DNA of 64,000 nucleotides from Capronia americana (lineage: Eukaryota; Ascomycota; Eurotiomycetes; Chaetothyriales; Herpotrichiellaceae), in NCBI GenBank assembly GCA_016110215.1, contig JADWQD010000005.1, positions 372,001 to 436,000 of the forward strand. The letters are read 5' to 3'. The translations under genes and the position numbers were made by a program. Position 1 is the first letter of the stretch. Each line of letters begins with the position of its first letter. Below, in pieces: positions 42,634-53,265 of this stretch. The notes beneath the pieces were generated by a model. It saw nothing but the letters and a program-made list of their open reading frames with translations, searched no databases and was not told the origin of the DNA.

Positions 42634-43646
42634 CTATGCAGATGACGAGATGGCGTTCTTCTCCGCCGTGAAGTCCCAGAGCATCTTGATTAGGTTCTCG
42701 GGCAGGGTGTACAAGTCGACATGGAACTCGCCCTGCTCAGCGTCATTTCTCATCCATGAGTCTTCGCTCTTGTTGTCATGGACCATCTGGACGACTTGCA
42801 GGAGATCGTCCTCGCCGAGTTTCTGCAAGCCTTCCGCTAACTTGTCCATATCGACGGCTTTGGAGTCGCCTTTCTTCTTCTTCTGCGTCGACGCCCCGCC
42901 GCCGATCTCGCTTGTCCTCTTCTTGCCGGCTACAGGTGTATCTGCGCCATTTGCGGCCGCGGTTTCGCCAGGGATAGGGCCCGAATTTCGCAGTGCCTCG
43001 AGCAGTGTGCCCTTGGGGTTCTTGAATGTGATGATTTGCTTGGTCTCGTAGCGGGAGTTGGCGAAGTTGAGGTCGTGGACTAGGGCGTGGGTCTTGCCAG
43101 ACAGGTCCTTCAACTCGATTTGCAGCTCGAATTCACCCCAGCCATCTTCAGAGACTCGGAAGGGCGGTTTCTTGAGCACTGCGAAGCGATCGGGTTAGCA
43201 TGTCATGTCGCACGGCGTCTGAGGGGCGGGCATCATAAAAGTTACCTTGCCTGGCCTTGTCGCCGAAGGACTCATGGAGGATGTATGTGACTGACTCGAA
43301 GATGTCTGCGTCAATCTCTTGTTTGGTGTCGGCATGGAGGAGGACGATTCTTGTAGACCAGTGTCGCAGGGGGAAACCCGCAACGCCACTGTCTGCACCG
43401 GGGCTATAGCAACGATGTCAGAACATGCGCATGTCGCGTGTAACAACCTTTTCAATTTTCCGGCGCAAATAGTCAAGGTGGTGAAAATCAAGAGGTAGGG
43501 TTGACGAATGGGTGAGCGATCACGGTGGTGTGATGGAACATACATGACCTTCTGGTCGGTTATGATCTTGATGCTGCGCTTAACCTGTAAAGGCTGTTAG
43601 CTAGCCACTCAGACAGGAGCGCAGTATTGCGACATACGTCCGGCAT
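42634..43646 (-). CDS. taf14: YEATS-domain protein Taf14
   Basis: Four exons, 43638-43646, 43544-43584, 43246-43403 and 42634-43178, give 250 aa. The first coding exon is only 9 bp (ATG CCG GAC). Spliced, the N-terminus reads MPDVKRSIKIITDQKVIPG, then GFPLRHWSTRIVLLHADTKQEI, ILHESFGDKARQ and PPFRVSEDGWGEFELQI. This is the YEATS domain (residues 1 to ~130), which reads acylated histone lysines. After a Lys-rich linker (KKKKGDSK), the C-terminal ET module runs from DKLAEGLQKLGEDDLL to LIKMLWDFTAEK. Taf14 is a shared subunit of TFIID, TFIIF and several chromatin complexes. Length and domain order match yeast Taf14 (about 244 aa). All three introns are short GT-AG. Confidence 0.95.
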
Positions 43647-44174
43647 GGCGGCGACGCTGTATGTCGTTAAACTTGAAGTTGTAGAGAACAGTGTGGGGTT
43701 GAAGACTGGCTATGGCGCCGCTGACGGTGACTGTGGTGGAAATAGAATCTTGGGTGACGGAGAAGAAACGAAAGAGCGGGGAAAGCAACACTAGAGAGAC
43801 GTGATTTCCCGACGTCGGTGGATTCTGGTCAGTCAACTGTCAGGAGTCGTCTGTCTCTTGTTTCTCTGTAGAGGGACGGGAAGTGAGGCGGGCGAGGCTG
43901 TAACTGGCGCGGGCCAGTCTAACCTGAATAGGCTAGCGTTATTTGGGGGGATGCTTCCATTCTCGATTCACTCTTGTTCGTGTCTGTGAACTCCGATCTC
44001 TATCTAAGCTTGGGTATTGGCACAAGTACCGGTAGAGTCCAATGTAAACTTCGACTTTGTCATCGTTCTTCCATCATGCTCTGCTCCGCTCTGCCTCAGT
44101 CGTCTCCGTCATTTCAATGCTGGACACCAATTGTCACACATTCCACACTTGCTTGCTTGCTATGCGTCAAAGGA
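43647..44174. promoter_or_regulatory. taf14 upstream region
   Basis: A 528 bp gap between the taf14 start and the 3' end of the RanBP1 gene, both on the minus strand. It holds the taf14 promoter. Plus-strand frames at 43801-44180 look like chance. Confidence 0.45.
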
Positions 44175-45164
44175 TCATGACTTCTGGAACAAAGCCTCGT
44201 TCTCTTGCTGTGCCTTGATAAAAGCTTCCTTGAAGAGGTTGGCATCTGTAAAGGAATCAGTAGCTGCGCAATGTTTGCGTGATCAAATTCCACGTACTCT
44301 CACTATTTCCAAATCGGATTGCCAATGTTTGGGCTTCGGGCTCCCCTTCGCTGACATCGGCTGCGACGTTCCACACCCAGCTGCGATCGCTGCCAACATT
44401 GGGGGAGAGCTTCATGTCAGGGGTAACTGCAGGAGTATCAGCACTGGCCCGTAAACAATGTCAAGCAGGCAGACACTTACCGTAGTGATTGGCGCAAACC
44501 TTCAGAGTCTTGTCTCGGCGCATGACCAGTCGTGTCTTGCCATTTTCCTTGTGTTTGAGCAGTCGCACATCGCCAGTGCCTCGCTCCTTCCATTCTCTTG
44601 AGTCTCGGTCGAACTTAAAGAGTTTGGCACGCATTTTGAAGACCTGCTCCTCAGATTCCTCGTTGGTCTTGGTGTCGACCCGCTCCGTCAATCGGACAAC
44701 AGGTTCAAACTCGACGTCCACTTCTTCTTCCTCGGCCTTGTCCTATTATAGCGACCCAAGTCAGTTCACATGATCTGTTAGTGTGTGGCTAATCTTACCT
44801 CGTCGTCCTCGTCCTTCTTCTGCGCCTTGGAACTTCCACTGGGCTCGTCATTAGCGTCATCCGCCTCTTCAGGTTTGCGTTCCTTCTTGGCTCCGCCACC
44901 AAACATAGAGAACACAGAGTCCTTCACATTGGAGGCGGCGGCAGATGCGGTGGTGGCTGCGCTGGTGGCGGCATTGGTGGCGGCTTCTGTGTAGGTGGGA
45001 GGCTTCGTCTCGCTGCCATCTTTGGCATCAGTTGCAGGGGCTTCAGCCGAAGGATCACCCAGCGGGTTCTTGACGAGGTTGGTCTCTTGTTCCGCGGGTC
45101 TCAGGTCGGCGGAGGCATCTTGAGTCGCAGAAGGGGTCGGTTTGGCATCGCCTGCATCCGCCAT
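44175..45164 (-). CDS. yrb1: Ran-binding protein 1 (RanBP1/Yrb1)
   Basis: Four exons, 44799-45164, 44481-44742, 44298-44426 and 44175-44245, give 275 aa. The N-terminal ~120 residues are Ala/Thr/Glu-rich, with a long AATSAATTASAAASN low-complexity tract. The Ran-binding domain follows: FEPVVRLTERVDTKTNEES, KLFKFDRDSREWKERGTGDVR, LLKHKENGKTRLVMRRDKTLKV, then DRSWVWNVAADVSEGEPE and TLAIRFGNSENANLFKEAF. These are the hallmark RanBD strands. RanBP1 binds Ran-GTP in the cytoplasm and stimulates RanGAP-driven GTP hydrolysis, completing nuclear export. The intron positions restore continuous domain sequence. The gene is divergent from the F-box/RCC1 gene, whose RCC1-like repeats belong to a different functional class. 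Confidence 0.95.
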
Positions 45165-45474
45165 AATTGCCGAGATCGGGAAGAAGGCTTGAAGGGGTTA
45201 GAGTTGAAGATTGTGTGTAAAGCGTCGAACGTGGTCTGAAGTTATGGTCCGTGAGCTGGAATTGAAAGAATTGTTTTGTCACGGGGGAGGGACAACACAG
45301 GACATCCCGCTAAATTGTCCGCCAAGCCGCCGCTCTGCTATGATATCACAGGTGCGACCTCGTTGCCCTCACCTAGCCCTCACCTAGCCCTCACGCCATC
45401 ACTCCCAACTGTTCCGACCATTCCTCCTCTAGTTCTCCATCTCTGTCTTCAAGTTGTATACTTGATCAGCAAAC
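45165..45474. promoter_or_regulatory. 310 bp divergent promoter (yrb1 / F-box gene)
   Basis: The two start codons are only 310 bp apart and face away from each other, so promoter elements are probably shared. A short direct repeat (CTCACCTAGCC, two to three copies) lies at about 45368-45393. No TATA box is evident. Confidence 0.6.
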
Positions 45475-47541
45475 ATGCCACTACTAGATCTGCCGGATGA
45501 TATTCTCTCCATCGTCCTGTCTTACTTGCCCCCCGAGGACTATCTGAGGCTCTGTCGAGTCTCAAAGCAGGTATACGTCGACTACCGACAGGACTCGGTG
45601 TATTGGAGAAATGAGACCTCCAACACATTCCGACTGCCCATAAGTCCCCTGCTCGCCGCGGATGGCCCTCGGTGGTACTGGCTGTACAAACGACTGAAGA
45701 CACAAACCCGCCTCTACTCATGGGGTCAAGGAACCAACCTGGATGTAGGCCCTGAGAACCCCATTTCATTGCCTCGTCGTCCGCCACCACATGTTCCACA
45801 GCGAGTGCTCCCTCGTGTACCTGCTCGACCGCATCCAGCAATGCTTCCTCCACGACCAACTCCTGCCAGGATCACTCCTCGGCGGACATTTCACCGAACC
45901 TCCTCCAGCTGGCCCGTCGAGGTTCACATTCCAGACGAGGTAGGTGTGATTGCCGATCTCCAGTGCGGAGGGTGGTCGACAACAATCCTATCTGCCGACG
46001 GCAAACTATACACTACGGGCTCAATTAATTCGATGGACCGCGGGCCAATGGGCCAAGCATCTCACGATTTCCACCCACTCGAATACTTGACCCAGAGCAC
46101 GTCTGCCATCCGACATTTCTCGTCCGGACGTTCTCACGTCCTAGCGTTGACCGATCACGGGAAAATCCTCTCTTGGGATCGAATCAACGCGAAAGGGCTG
46201 ATGGTGTTCTCGAGAAGTGGAACACCATTCGAAGGCAGGCCAACAAGAGTCGCTGCGGGTTGGGGAGAAAGCTCTGCCTACGTGCCAGACATAGGAATCA
46301 TATATTGGACTCCTTTGCAAAATGACCAGACAGATGACATGGAGGACGGGAAGCCCGTAAAGGAAAAGGTGATTCCGGGGACTGCCCTCAGAGCCACTGA
46401 GACCGGGCACGTCGAAGTCATCAAGCACGTCGTTCTCGAAGATTACATTGTCTACATCACCGACGAGTCCAAAGCATATGCATGTTGTATGCGCACAGAC
46501 AGTCCAGACCAGTCCGAACCGTCGCAACCCCCCTTCGAGATTCCAGGATTCAGTGCACCAGACCGTGAGCTGAAAGATATCCAGGGCTCATTCCGGACGT
46601 TCAGCGTCTTCACGGCGGCGGGCGAGGTTCTATCCGGCAATGTCGACTACATCAGACGCTGCGCCGACGCGGTTCGAACCTATCCCGAAGCCGTATCGTC
46701 GGGCGACTGGTCCACCCTGACCAGCTTGCTTGCTTCCAGACCTCAAGACATTCCTGCGTTGCAGCACACCGGCGTCATCTCACTGGCATATGGAGACTAC
46801 CATTACCACGCCCTGCACGCCGACGGCAAGATCACCTCCTACGGCACCGACTCCCAGAGTTGTGGATCACTAGGTCTTTCTGGCCCAGAGACCGGTGGAC
46901 GTTTCCGCGGCCTTCGTCGCGAACGAGCTGGCCCTCGCGCTGACGCGGAGTTGCTTCCTATCGCCAACATCCGAGGCCGACAAGTCTGGTTCGAACCCGA
47001 GAAGAAGGACTGGCTCCAATGGATGGAAAACACCCTCAACAAGCCACTCCTGGCCCCCAATGGCCAGCCAGCCCGACAAATCTGGGACGTAGATGCCGTT
47101 AAACAAGCCGCATTCAGCGAGTGGGTCGAACAGGAGGGGCGGCATTGGGAAGAAGGGCCATTAAGCGGCGTCTCCGCCGAAGCGTCAGCGCCAACAACCA
47201 AAAAGGACAGAGCAGGCGACTACGCAAACTTGGGATCCTACTTTCCTATCACGATCGCTGCTGCCGGATGGCATAGCGGAGCTTTGGTCCTAGTCGACGA
47301 GGACAAGGCTCACGCCGTTCGAACCAAGTGGGTCGCCCATCGACAGCAAGACCTCGAAGACGACAAGACGCCTCCCATGCCCGGCGCGTTCGAGAGCCCA
47401 GAACCCGAGGAGGTGGAGGTGTGGAAGAGCGACGGGTTTCCGAGGGTGCGCCTCCCTAATGGATTCGAAATGCCCGGTGAAGGCGAGCCGCGGCCTTGGA
47501 GGGACGGCACACCGACCATGCGGGAGCTGGGTCTCGAATAG
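45475..47541 (+). CDS. F-box protein with RCC1-type repeats (Saf1-like SCF adaptor)
   Basis: A single 688 aa frame. An F-box lies at residues about 1-45 (LLDLPDDILSIVLSYLPPEDYLRLCRVSKQVY), which would bind Skp1 in an SCF ubiquitin ligase. The remainder has degenerate RCC1-like propeller blades: RLYSWGQGTN, VGVIADLQCGGWSTTILSADGKLYTTG, FSSGRSHVLALTDHGKILSWD, LAYGDYHYHALHADGKITSYGTDSQSCGSLG and ITIAAAGWHSGALVLVD. The F-box/RCC1 layout matches yeast Saf1 (SCF-associated factor). A Pro/Arg-rich insertion (about residues 98-138) separates the first blade from the second. It stays in frame with no convincing splice sites, so it is kept as coding. Yeast Saf1 targets vacuolar enzyme precursors, but substrates here are unknown. 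Confidence 0.88.
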   Translation: MPLLDLPDDILSIVLSYLPPEDYLRLCRVSKQVYVDYRQDSVYWRNETSNTFRLPISPLLAADGPRWYWLYKRLKTQTRLYSWGQGTNLDVGPENPISLPRRPPPHVPQRVLPRVPARPHPAMLPPRPTPARITPRRTFHRTSSSWPVEVHIPDEVGVIADLQCGGWSTTILSADGKLYTTGSINSMDRGPMGQASHDFHPLEYLTQSTSAIRHFSSGRSHVLALTDHGKILSWDRINAKGLMVFSRSGTPFEGRPTRVAAGWGESSAYVPDIGIIYWTPLQNDQTDDMEDGKPVKEKVIPGTALRATETGHVEVIKHVVLEDYIVYITDESKAYACCMRTDSPDQSEPSQPPFEIPGFSAPDRELKDIQGSFRTFSVFTAAGEVLSGNVDYIRRCADAVRTYPEAVSSGDWSTLTSLLASRPQDIPALQHTGVISLAYGDYHYHALHADGKITSYGTDSQSCGSLGLSGPETGGRFRGLRRERAGPRADAELLPIANIRGRQVWFEPEKKDWLQWMENTLNKPLLAPNGQPARQIWDVDAVKQAAFSEWVEQEGRHWEEGPLSGVSAEASAPTTKKDRAGDYANLGSYFPITIAAAGWHSGALVLVDEDKAHAVRTKWVAHRQQDLEDDKTPPMPGAFESPEPEEVEVWKSDGFPRVRLPNGFEMPGEGEPRPWRDGTPTMRELGLE

Positions 47542-48045
47542 CTGTACTGTAACGCTGTATACAAAATCAGCCTCGCCTCGCCTCGCCCCGCCCCGCCTGC
47601 GGACGCGATCAGCGTGTGATGGGTTTCGAAATGCAGCCCTGGCACTGTACTGTGAGATGATGCAGTCTGGAATGCGGGCCAGCACGGCACGGTGAGCGAT
47701 AAGGTAGACACGGACGGTGCCTTGACATGAAGACGATGGTGGTGGAGGAGAAGAAAAGACACGGACGGCGTCTTGATATGAAGACGATGGCAATGAACGT
47801 TAAGATAGACACGGGACGGTGCCTTGATATGAAGAGGATGTGCGGCGAACCTGGAAAAAAAACTTCAAGCACAAATCTCTTGATTGGAGAGAGTCATGGA
47901 ACAAAGCGGTCCTCGTAAAAGAGTCGTATTAAGTAGATCGGAATCCCAAGACCAAACTGCTCTAGTCCCATCATTGCCATACCATATCCTAATCATACTG
48001 GATGCGGCAATCTGGTGCACCTCATATGACCCTCACATTCCCAAC
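47542..48045. other. Convergent intergenic region with tandem repeat
   Basis: A 504 bp gap between the convergent F-box and permease genes. It contains a CGCCTCGCC/CCCCG simple-sequence patch at about 47572-47598 and the tandem repeat listed separately. No gene was found. Confidence 0.6.
47706..47845. repeat. Three-copy 50-51 bp imperfect tandem repeat
   Basis: Units start at 47706, 47757 and 47807. Each has a conserved ~34 bp core (AGACACGGACGG, then TGCCTTGAtATGAAGACGATG-like sequence) followed by a more variable ~16 bp. The copies differ at a few bases, and the third carries one extra G. It lies in the 3' intergenic region. Confidence 0.85.
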
Positions 48046-49983
48046 TCATGTCAATTTCACATCATGTGTATCAGAATTCACCCTGGCCCGCACCGCAGAC
48101 TCGGACTCGGACCCGACTTCCTTCCTTCCTTGGCCGGCCCGGTCCAGCTTCCTCCTCGAAAACACATTCTGCTCCCATCCCGTCAACTCGTCGATCTTGG
48201 TCTCCCTGACCAGTTCGTACTTGCCGATCCTAGGCAGTAGGACGGCCCACACCAGCCAGTACACGCCCCCGGCAGCGATGATGCCCATGCCGACGACGCA
48301 GTGCAAGGCGTACCAGAGGTCGTTGTACACGTTCTGGCCCGCGTCGGGGGGCACGAACGGCGCGACCACGAGGTACAGATTGCTGAGCAGGAAGAGGAGC
48401 GTGACGGGCCAGCTGGCGCGGAAGGGCGGCTGCCATTCCCAGTGGTAGGGGTTGACGTACAGGAACAGGAGGCCCGCGGCGACGAAGCTGTTCACGATTG
48501 AGAGCGGATAGGAGATGACGCTGTAGAGTAAGGTGATGTCGTTAGCTTCGTGACTTTTCTGCTTTGGTTGTTTTTTCGCATTCGCATAACACATCAATGG
48601 TGTCCAAAAAAAGGCTTGACGGATGAAACGCGGCAACTCACTTCAAGATAAAGTTATAGGCATCCCCGGGTGGGGGAGCGAGCATGATGATCACCGAGAC
48701 ACACCAATGCTCGAACAGACCCGCGAGAGGGGCATTGAAGGGCTTGTTGCTCGCCCAGAGGCGGGAGAACGGGAGAATGCCCTCGCGGCCCAGTTCCTGG
48801 ACCAAGCGGCCCTGGGAGAAGATGACGCTGAGGACGTTGCCAAAGGCCGAGAGCGCGACGAACACGGACAGGGCCCTCTCGGCGCTGTGGCCGAAGACGT
48901 TGCGGAAGAACGAGGCTGCGAGGATCCGGCCCGACGAGATGATTTCCTCCTTGGGTACAGCGGCAAAGTACGCGATGTTGACGAGCATGTAGATGATGGA
49001 CACGAAGATGATGGCGGCTGGGGCCGCGATCTTCAACGTGCGTGTAGGGTTCTTGGTCTCGCTCAGGGCGTAATTAGCGTTCGAATATCCGATATAACTC
49101 CAAATGACGTTATAGAGGGCCGTGACGACGCCGTATCTGTATTCCGTCAGCGTTCATGTCGGTCAGTTTCATTGCTTGCAAAGGCGGTAGGGCATGGCCA
49201 TCACTTACGCGCTGCCAGTCGTTCCAGCAAATGCGTTGTCGAAGTTGTGAGGATTGGGGACTTTAAGTGCACCGCCGAGGGCAGCCCAACCAGAGACCAC
49301 GATCAACAGGACGATGATCAGCTTGATGATGCCGATGAGGTTCTGCAGTCGCAGGCCCCATTTCACGGCACATCCATGGATTAGGAATGCCGTCGTGATG
49401 CATGCCAAGCCCACACCACGCTGGTTCCATCTGTTGACCTCCACCTCAGCGGCATGGAGGATGTACTCTCCGAAGATGACAGAGTTCGATCCGGCCCATC
49501 CGAGAAGGACGACGTAGCCGGTGTAGAAGCCCGTCGCTAGGAACTTGGGGCGTCGATACACGAATTCGAGATAGTTCTTTTCGCCGCCGTTTCGCGGGAT
49601 TGCAAGCCCGAATTCGAGGTAGACGGCCATTCCACAGGCAGCGATGATCATGCCGGCGACCCAGATGAAGAGGCTCAGGCCGACACTACCGGAGAGGGAG
49701 AAGATGGTGCTGGGAGTGGCGAAGATACCGGTACCAACCATACGGTTGAAGATGAGGAAGAAGGCACTGAAGACACCGATCTCGCGCTTCGTTTCCGTCA
49801 GGGTATGCAGCAACGTTGAGGAGCCTAGAGGGCATATTAGCATCCAGCTCGGCCAGCGTGTTCATCGTGCGAGTTACCATTGTTCTGCTCAGGGTCCAGT
49901 CCAGCTCCTGTCTCGGTCTTTGTCTGCTCGGATTGAGCAGCCACCGGCGTCGTACGGTAGAAGGGAATGTTGAACCTTCCCAT
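48046..49983 (-). CDS. MUP1-type amino-acid (methionine) permease
   Basis: Four exons, 49878-49983, 49209-49824, 48642-49136 and 48046-48520, give 563 aa. The protein belongs to the LAT/APC amino-acid transporter family. TM1 has the signature FNRMVGTGIFATPSTIFSLSGSVG. Central features are GYVVLLGWAGSNSVIFGEY and NVIWSYIGYSNANYALSETKNPTRTLK, diagnostic of fungal Mup1/Mup3-like high-affinity methionine permeases. About 12 hydrophobic helices are visible, with soluble N- and C-termini. The C-terminal tail is charged (KLDRAGQGRKEVGSESESAVRARVN), and Lys residues in the tails could be ubiquitin sites. Substrate specificity (methionine versus other amino acids) is inferred from family. Each splice junction restores a continuous helix or loop. 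Confidence 0.92.
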
Positions 49984-51150
49984 GGCGGACTCAGGTCATA
50001 TGTCAAGACGTAGAACTGATGGGTCTAGAGGAAGAGAAGGCTTTCTTGGAGCTCCTGCCAGGGGGCAAGACTCTTATACACCTCCCCGATCGTGTCATGT
50101 TGATCCTGTAGCGTCATGTCCACCGGGGGATGCCGAACATCAGGATACATAGGTGGCCATGAAAACCTGGAGCTCAGTAATACCTCACGTCGACCATCCC
50201 GTCACATCAAGGCGCGAGGTAGCATGAGATCGCGACCGGAAAACGTCCTCATTGGCCTCGCACCCTTGGTAGTCAAGGCTGGCCCGACATTGCACCATCC
50301 TTGGTGAAAATTTGTCCCCTCCCCCAAGTCAGAGTTGCTTCGGTTGAGTAAGAGGAACTCAGTGACGAGGCTGCATTGCCCATGTGGAGAGCCTGCGAGC
50401 GGGCCGGTCCACCGTAGCCTGATGCATGGGTGGCCAGGACCTAGTTTGTAGGAGGCCGAGGACGTAGGAGCAAAAGGCGCAGATGGCGTGCTCGGGCAGG
50501 AAAATGATACACTCGAATTCCAGCCATACAAGATTATTTCCCCAGCCATGTTATTCGCTCTGGCCACATTAGCATAGCGCGGTCACCACGGTTAGCAGCG
50601 GCAAAAACATTCTCGCGTTCGTGATCATGGCATGTCTGTCTTGAGAGGCCAGAAAGGAGATGTAGCAGTTTTGCATCGCGTGGACCTGAGATCTCAACTG
50701 CATGCATGCGTCGCGTGCCACATGAGCTTAGTGGATACCAGGATCCGATCAGCTAGATCCAAGCAAGGCGCCATCCGAGCCAAGCATGGTGCTTTGCAGA
50801 AGAGTTATTGCTGAGCATTGTGCTGCTGAAGAGGGTACTGTGTAATGTGCGCTTGATCTGGAGGAAGAATGGACAGTAACGTCGCCAAGTGGCACGTGAC
50901 CTCGTGTTTTCCAGCTGATGAGGTGTCGTCGCCTGCTGGCTGACTGTGCCGTCTCAATCATCCAGTGTAACGGCAAATCGGACGTGCTCGGTGGCCTTAG
51001 CAATTGAAGATGTCGCAAGCTGGCGCATTTTTGCGTGATTGCAGGTTGGTTGCTCGCTGGACGCCGACGGTTTAGTACTGCATCAATCAATTCAAATCGC
51101 AATTGTATTGTACTGCAAACAGAGGTATCCAAGAATGTCAGCCGCCCAGT
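49984..51150. promoter_or_regulatory. Permease upstream region
   Basis: A 1.17 kb gap between the permease start and the 3' end of the DMT transporter gene, both on the minus strand. It should hold the permease promoter. A CACGTG core in the context GGCACGTGAC lies at 50891-50900, about 0.9 kb upstream. Open frames here are not protein-like. Confidence 0.45.
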
Positions 51151-52702
51151 CTAGGATGAATGCGTGCCCGCCTCGACGCCATATCGAGATGCCGTCGTAG
51201 ATAGCCCTGGGAGATCAACCTCGCCTTCACTTTCTTCATCTCGGACCCCCAGATCCGGTGGTCCCTGCCATTGCTCGTCGCTGGCTTCCTCCCTCTTCTC
51301 TTCCTGGTCGATAAACAAGAAGCTGCCGACCACGATCCCGGCTCCGACCCAATAGACCCATCCCTCATAGTGCCCCTGCAACAGCATCTCGCCGACCAGA
51401 GACAGCGGGATCGTCAGACTCAATCCCACCGTGACCAGTAAGGGACTCGTTAATACCATCGCATATGCCCAACAAATGTCCGACCCAAAGCTCGCCATGC
51501 TGTTAATAATGAGAACAGTCCAGATCCGCCGGGTGGGCGGCAATGCAAACGGCTCCAACCCCGTGAAGTGCAAAATGGGGAAAAGCGGAGCGAGAAAGAT
51601 GAAGTTGAAGGTCCCGACAAAGCCAAAGAATAAGGGCATATTGATCGAGCGGGGAAGGGCCGTCAACGTGGCCTTTTTCAGTGTGACGGTGTAGACGCCG
51701 TACAGGATGGCCGAGAGCAAGGCGAGGGCATCCCCGAGAGCGAGTTCCGCGGCTGGTTTATCGGGGAAGGTGTCTTCTCGTCTCATCATGGCCACAGTCT
51801 CCGGGGCTGTCCCCGTCGCGTCCCCTCCATCCATCCTTGCCGACAGATCAACCTTGCTGATCAAGAGAATGCCGGCGAAACTCATCAAAACACCAAACAG
51901 CTTTCTCCACGTAAACTTCTCGGTATGTGTGAGCGCGCCGATGAGGAGCGTCCAGAAGCTTGACGTCGAGGTGAGAATCGTGGTGGACGCCACGGTCGTG
52001 TATTGCAAGCAGGACATGGCGAAGTAGTTGGCGCCGAACCAGAGCATGCAGAACGTGAACGATAACCGTGCCGTCGGGATGATGCCTAGGTGTTTGCCCT
52101 CTTCTCCCGCGTCGTGTGACCCGAGATCGCGGTTGCCCACTGTAGATCTATCGCCAGTTCTTCGCTTGCGGGTGGATGTCTCGGAGTCTATGCCCTCATC
52201 TTCCGGCTCTTCTCGCAAGCTGTCACTTTCCGGTAGCGGTCTGTAGCCTTCCTTGTTGATGGTGCGTAACACGTTTGAGCGGATGGTGTCGTACAAGTCT
52301 CCTCGATCGCGATGTCTCTTGTATCCGGTACGGATCAGGTTCGGGATCATGGCCAGCATGAACGTCGACGTGTTGAGATAGGTGAGGAAGAATGGTTTGG
52401 CATAGGTACTGTCTGCGAATATGCTCTATAGATCCGAGGTATCAGCCTGTTGCCCTTGTTGCGGCGGGAAAGTGCAGAGTGCATACACTACCCAGAAAAT
52501 TGCACATGGTCCAGAGAAAGACGACGCACAGCAGCAGAATCAACCCCAGGGTGTGTCTGGCTACTCCACCGAGCCATCGTCGCCCCGGCTCTACCGAATG
52601 CTGGAGCAGCCTCTGCCTGGAGTGGCCTCTCGACCCTGAACCGTGGTCGTCCATCTCGATCTCGGGGCTCGAGGTTGGAGATAAGAAGAGGGTGTCGACC
52701 AT
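51151..52702 (-). CDS. DMT-superfamily transporter, SLC35F/YML018C-like
   Basis: Two exons, 52487-52702 and 51151-52425, with a 61 bp intron give 496 aa. The first exon ends in a membrane helix (HTLGLILLLCVVFLWTMCNFLGS), continued by SIFADSTYAKPFFLTYLNTSTF, the start expected for the vacuolar YML018C/SLC35F5-type group. Ten hydrophobic helices are visible, with EamA-like features: FGANYFAMSCLQYTTVASTTILTSTSSFWTLLIGALTHTEKF, FGVLMSFAGILLISKVD and LALGDALALLSAILYGVYTVTLKKA. Between helices 2 and 3 there is a long charged loop (EEPEDEGIDSETSTRKRR). The C-terminus is acidic. The substrate is unknown, and localisation to the vacuole or Golgi is inferred from homologues. Confidence 0.9.
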
Positions 52703-53265
52703 GTCGGATTCTCCAAGTACGGCATTGCTTTTGACAAGCTAATGATATCTCTGTCACGGGTGCGGTGCTGACGTCGTGACCCGGGGCCTAAGGAATGGCA
52801 TGCAGGTGGAAATAACATGCGAGACGATATCCAATGCGCCAGGGGGTTCCGAACGCCCGGGGATGATACGATGCCAGTGACCCGCAACCAGTGGGTGTTA
52901 GAGCCATGCAAGCCACGCTTTCGGCAATGCGAAGCGTCGACGAACTCGAGTTTGAGGAGATATCCGCGCCAATCGCTTCAATTGCATATCTAGCACATGG
53001 AATGGTGGGGGCTCCCTATCTCGCACCCGAACCGATTCTTTACCGTAGCACGAGGATGTACTCGGTTCAATTGCTCAAGTACGTGCCTCAATTGCTTTAT
53101 CGCTCGCGCTTCTCGCATTGATCTCCGAGCAAAAAATCTAATGATTCCCACGTATGTACAGTACTGCAGGTATCTTGAAGCGTGCCCTCTTCTGGAATGG
53201 CCCTGGGAAAATCCGAGTACCTTGAAGGGGACATCCACGCATCACTACAATAGTGACGACTACTT
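52703..53265. promoter_or_regulatory. DMT transporter upstream region
   Basis: A 563 bp gap between two minus-strand genes, expected to contain the DMT transporter promoter and the 3' UTR of the IFI6-like gene. I see nothing else. Confidence 0.45.

Noticed and set aside
45449..45859. Antisense frame over the F-box gene (136 codons)
   Set aside because: It overlaps a strong F-box/RCC1 coding sequence on the opposite strand and is explained as its shadow.
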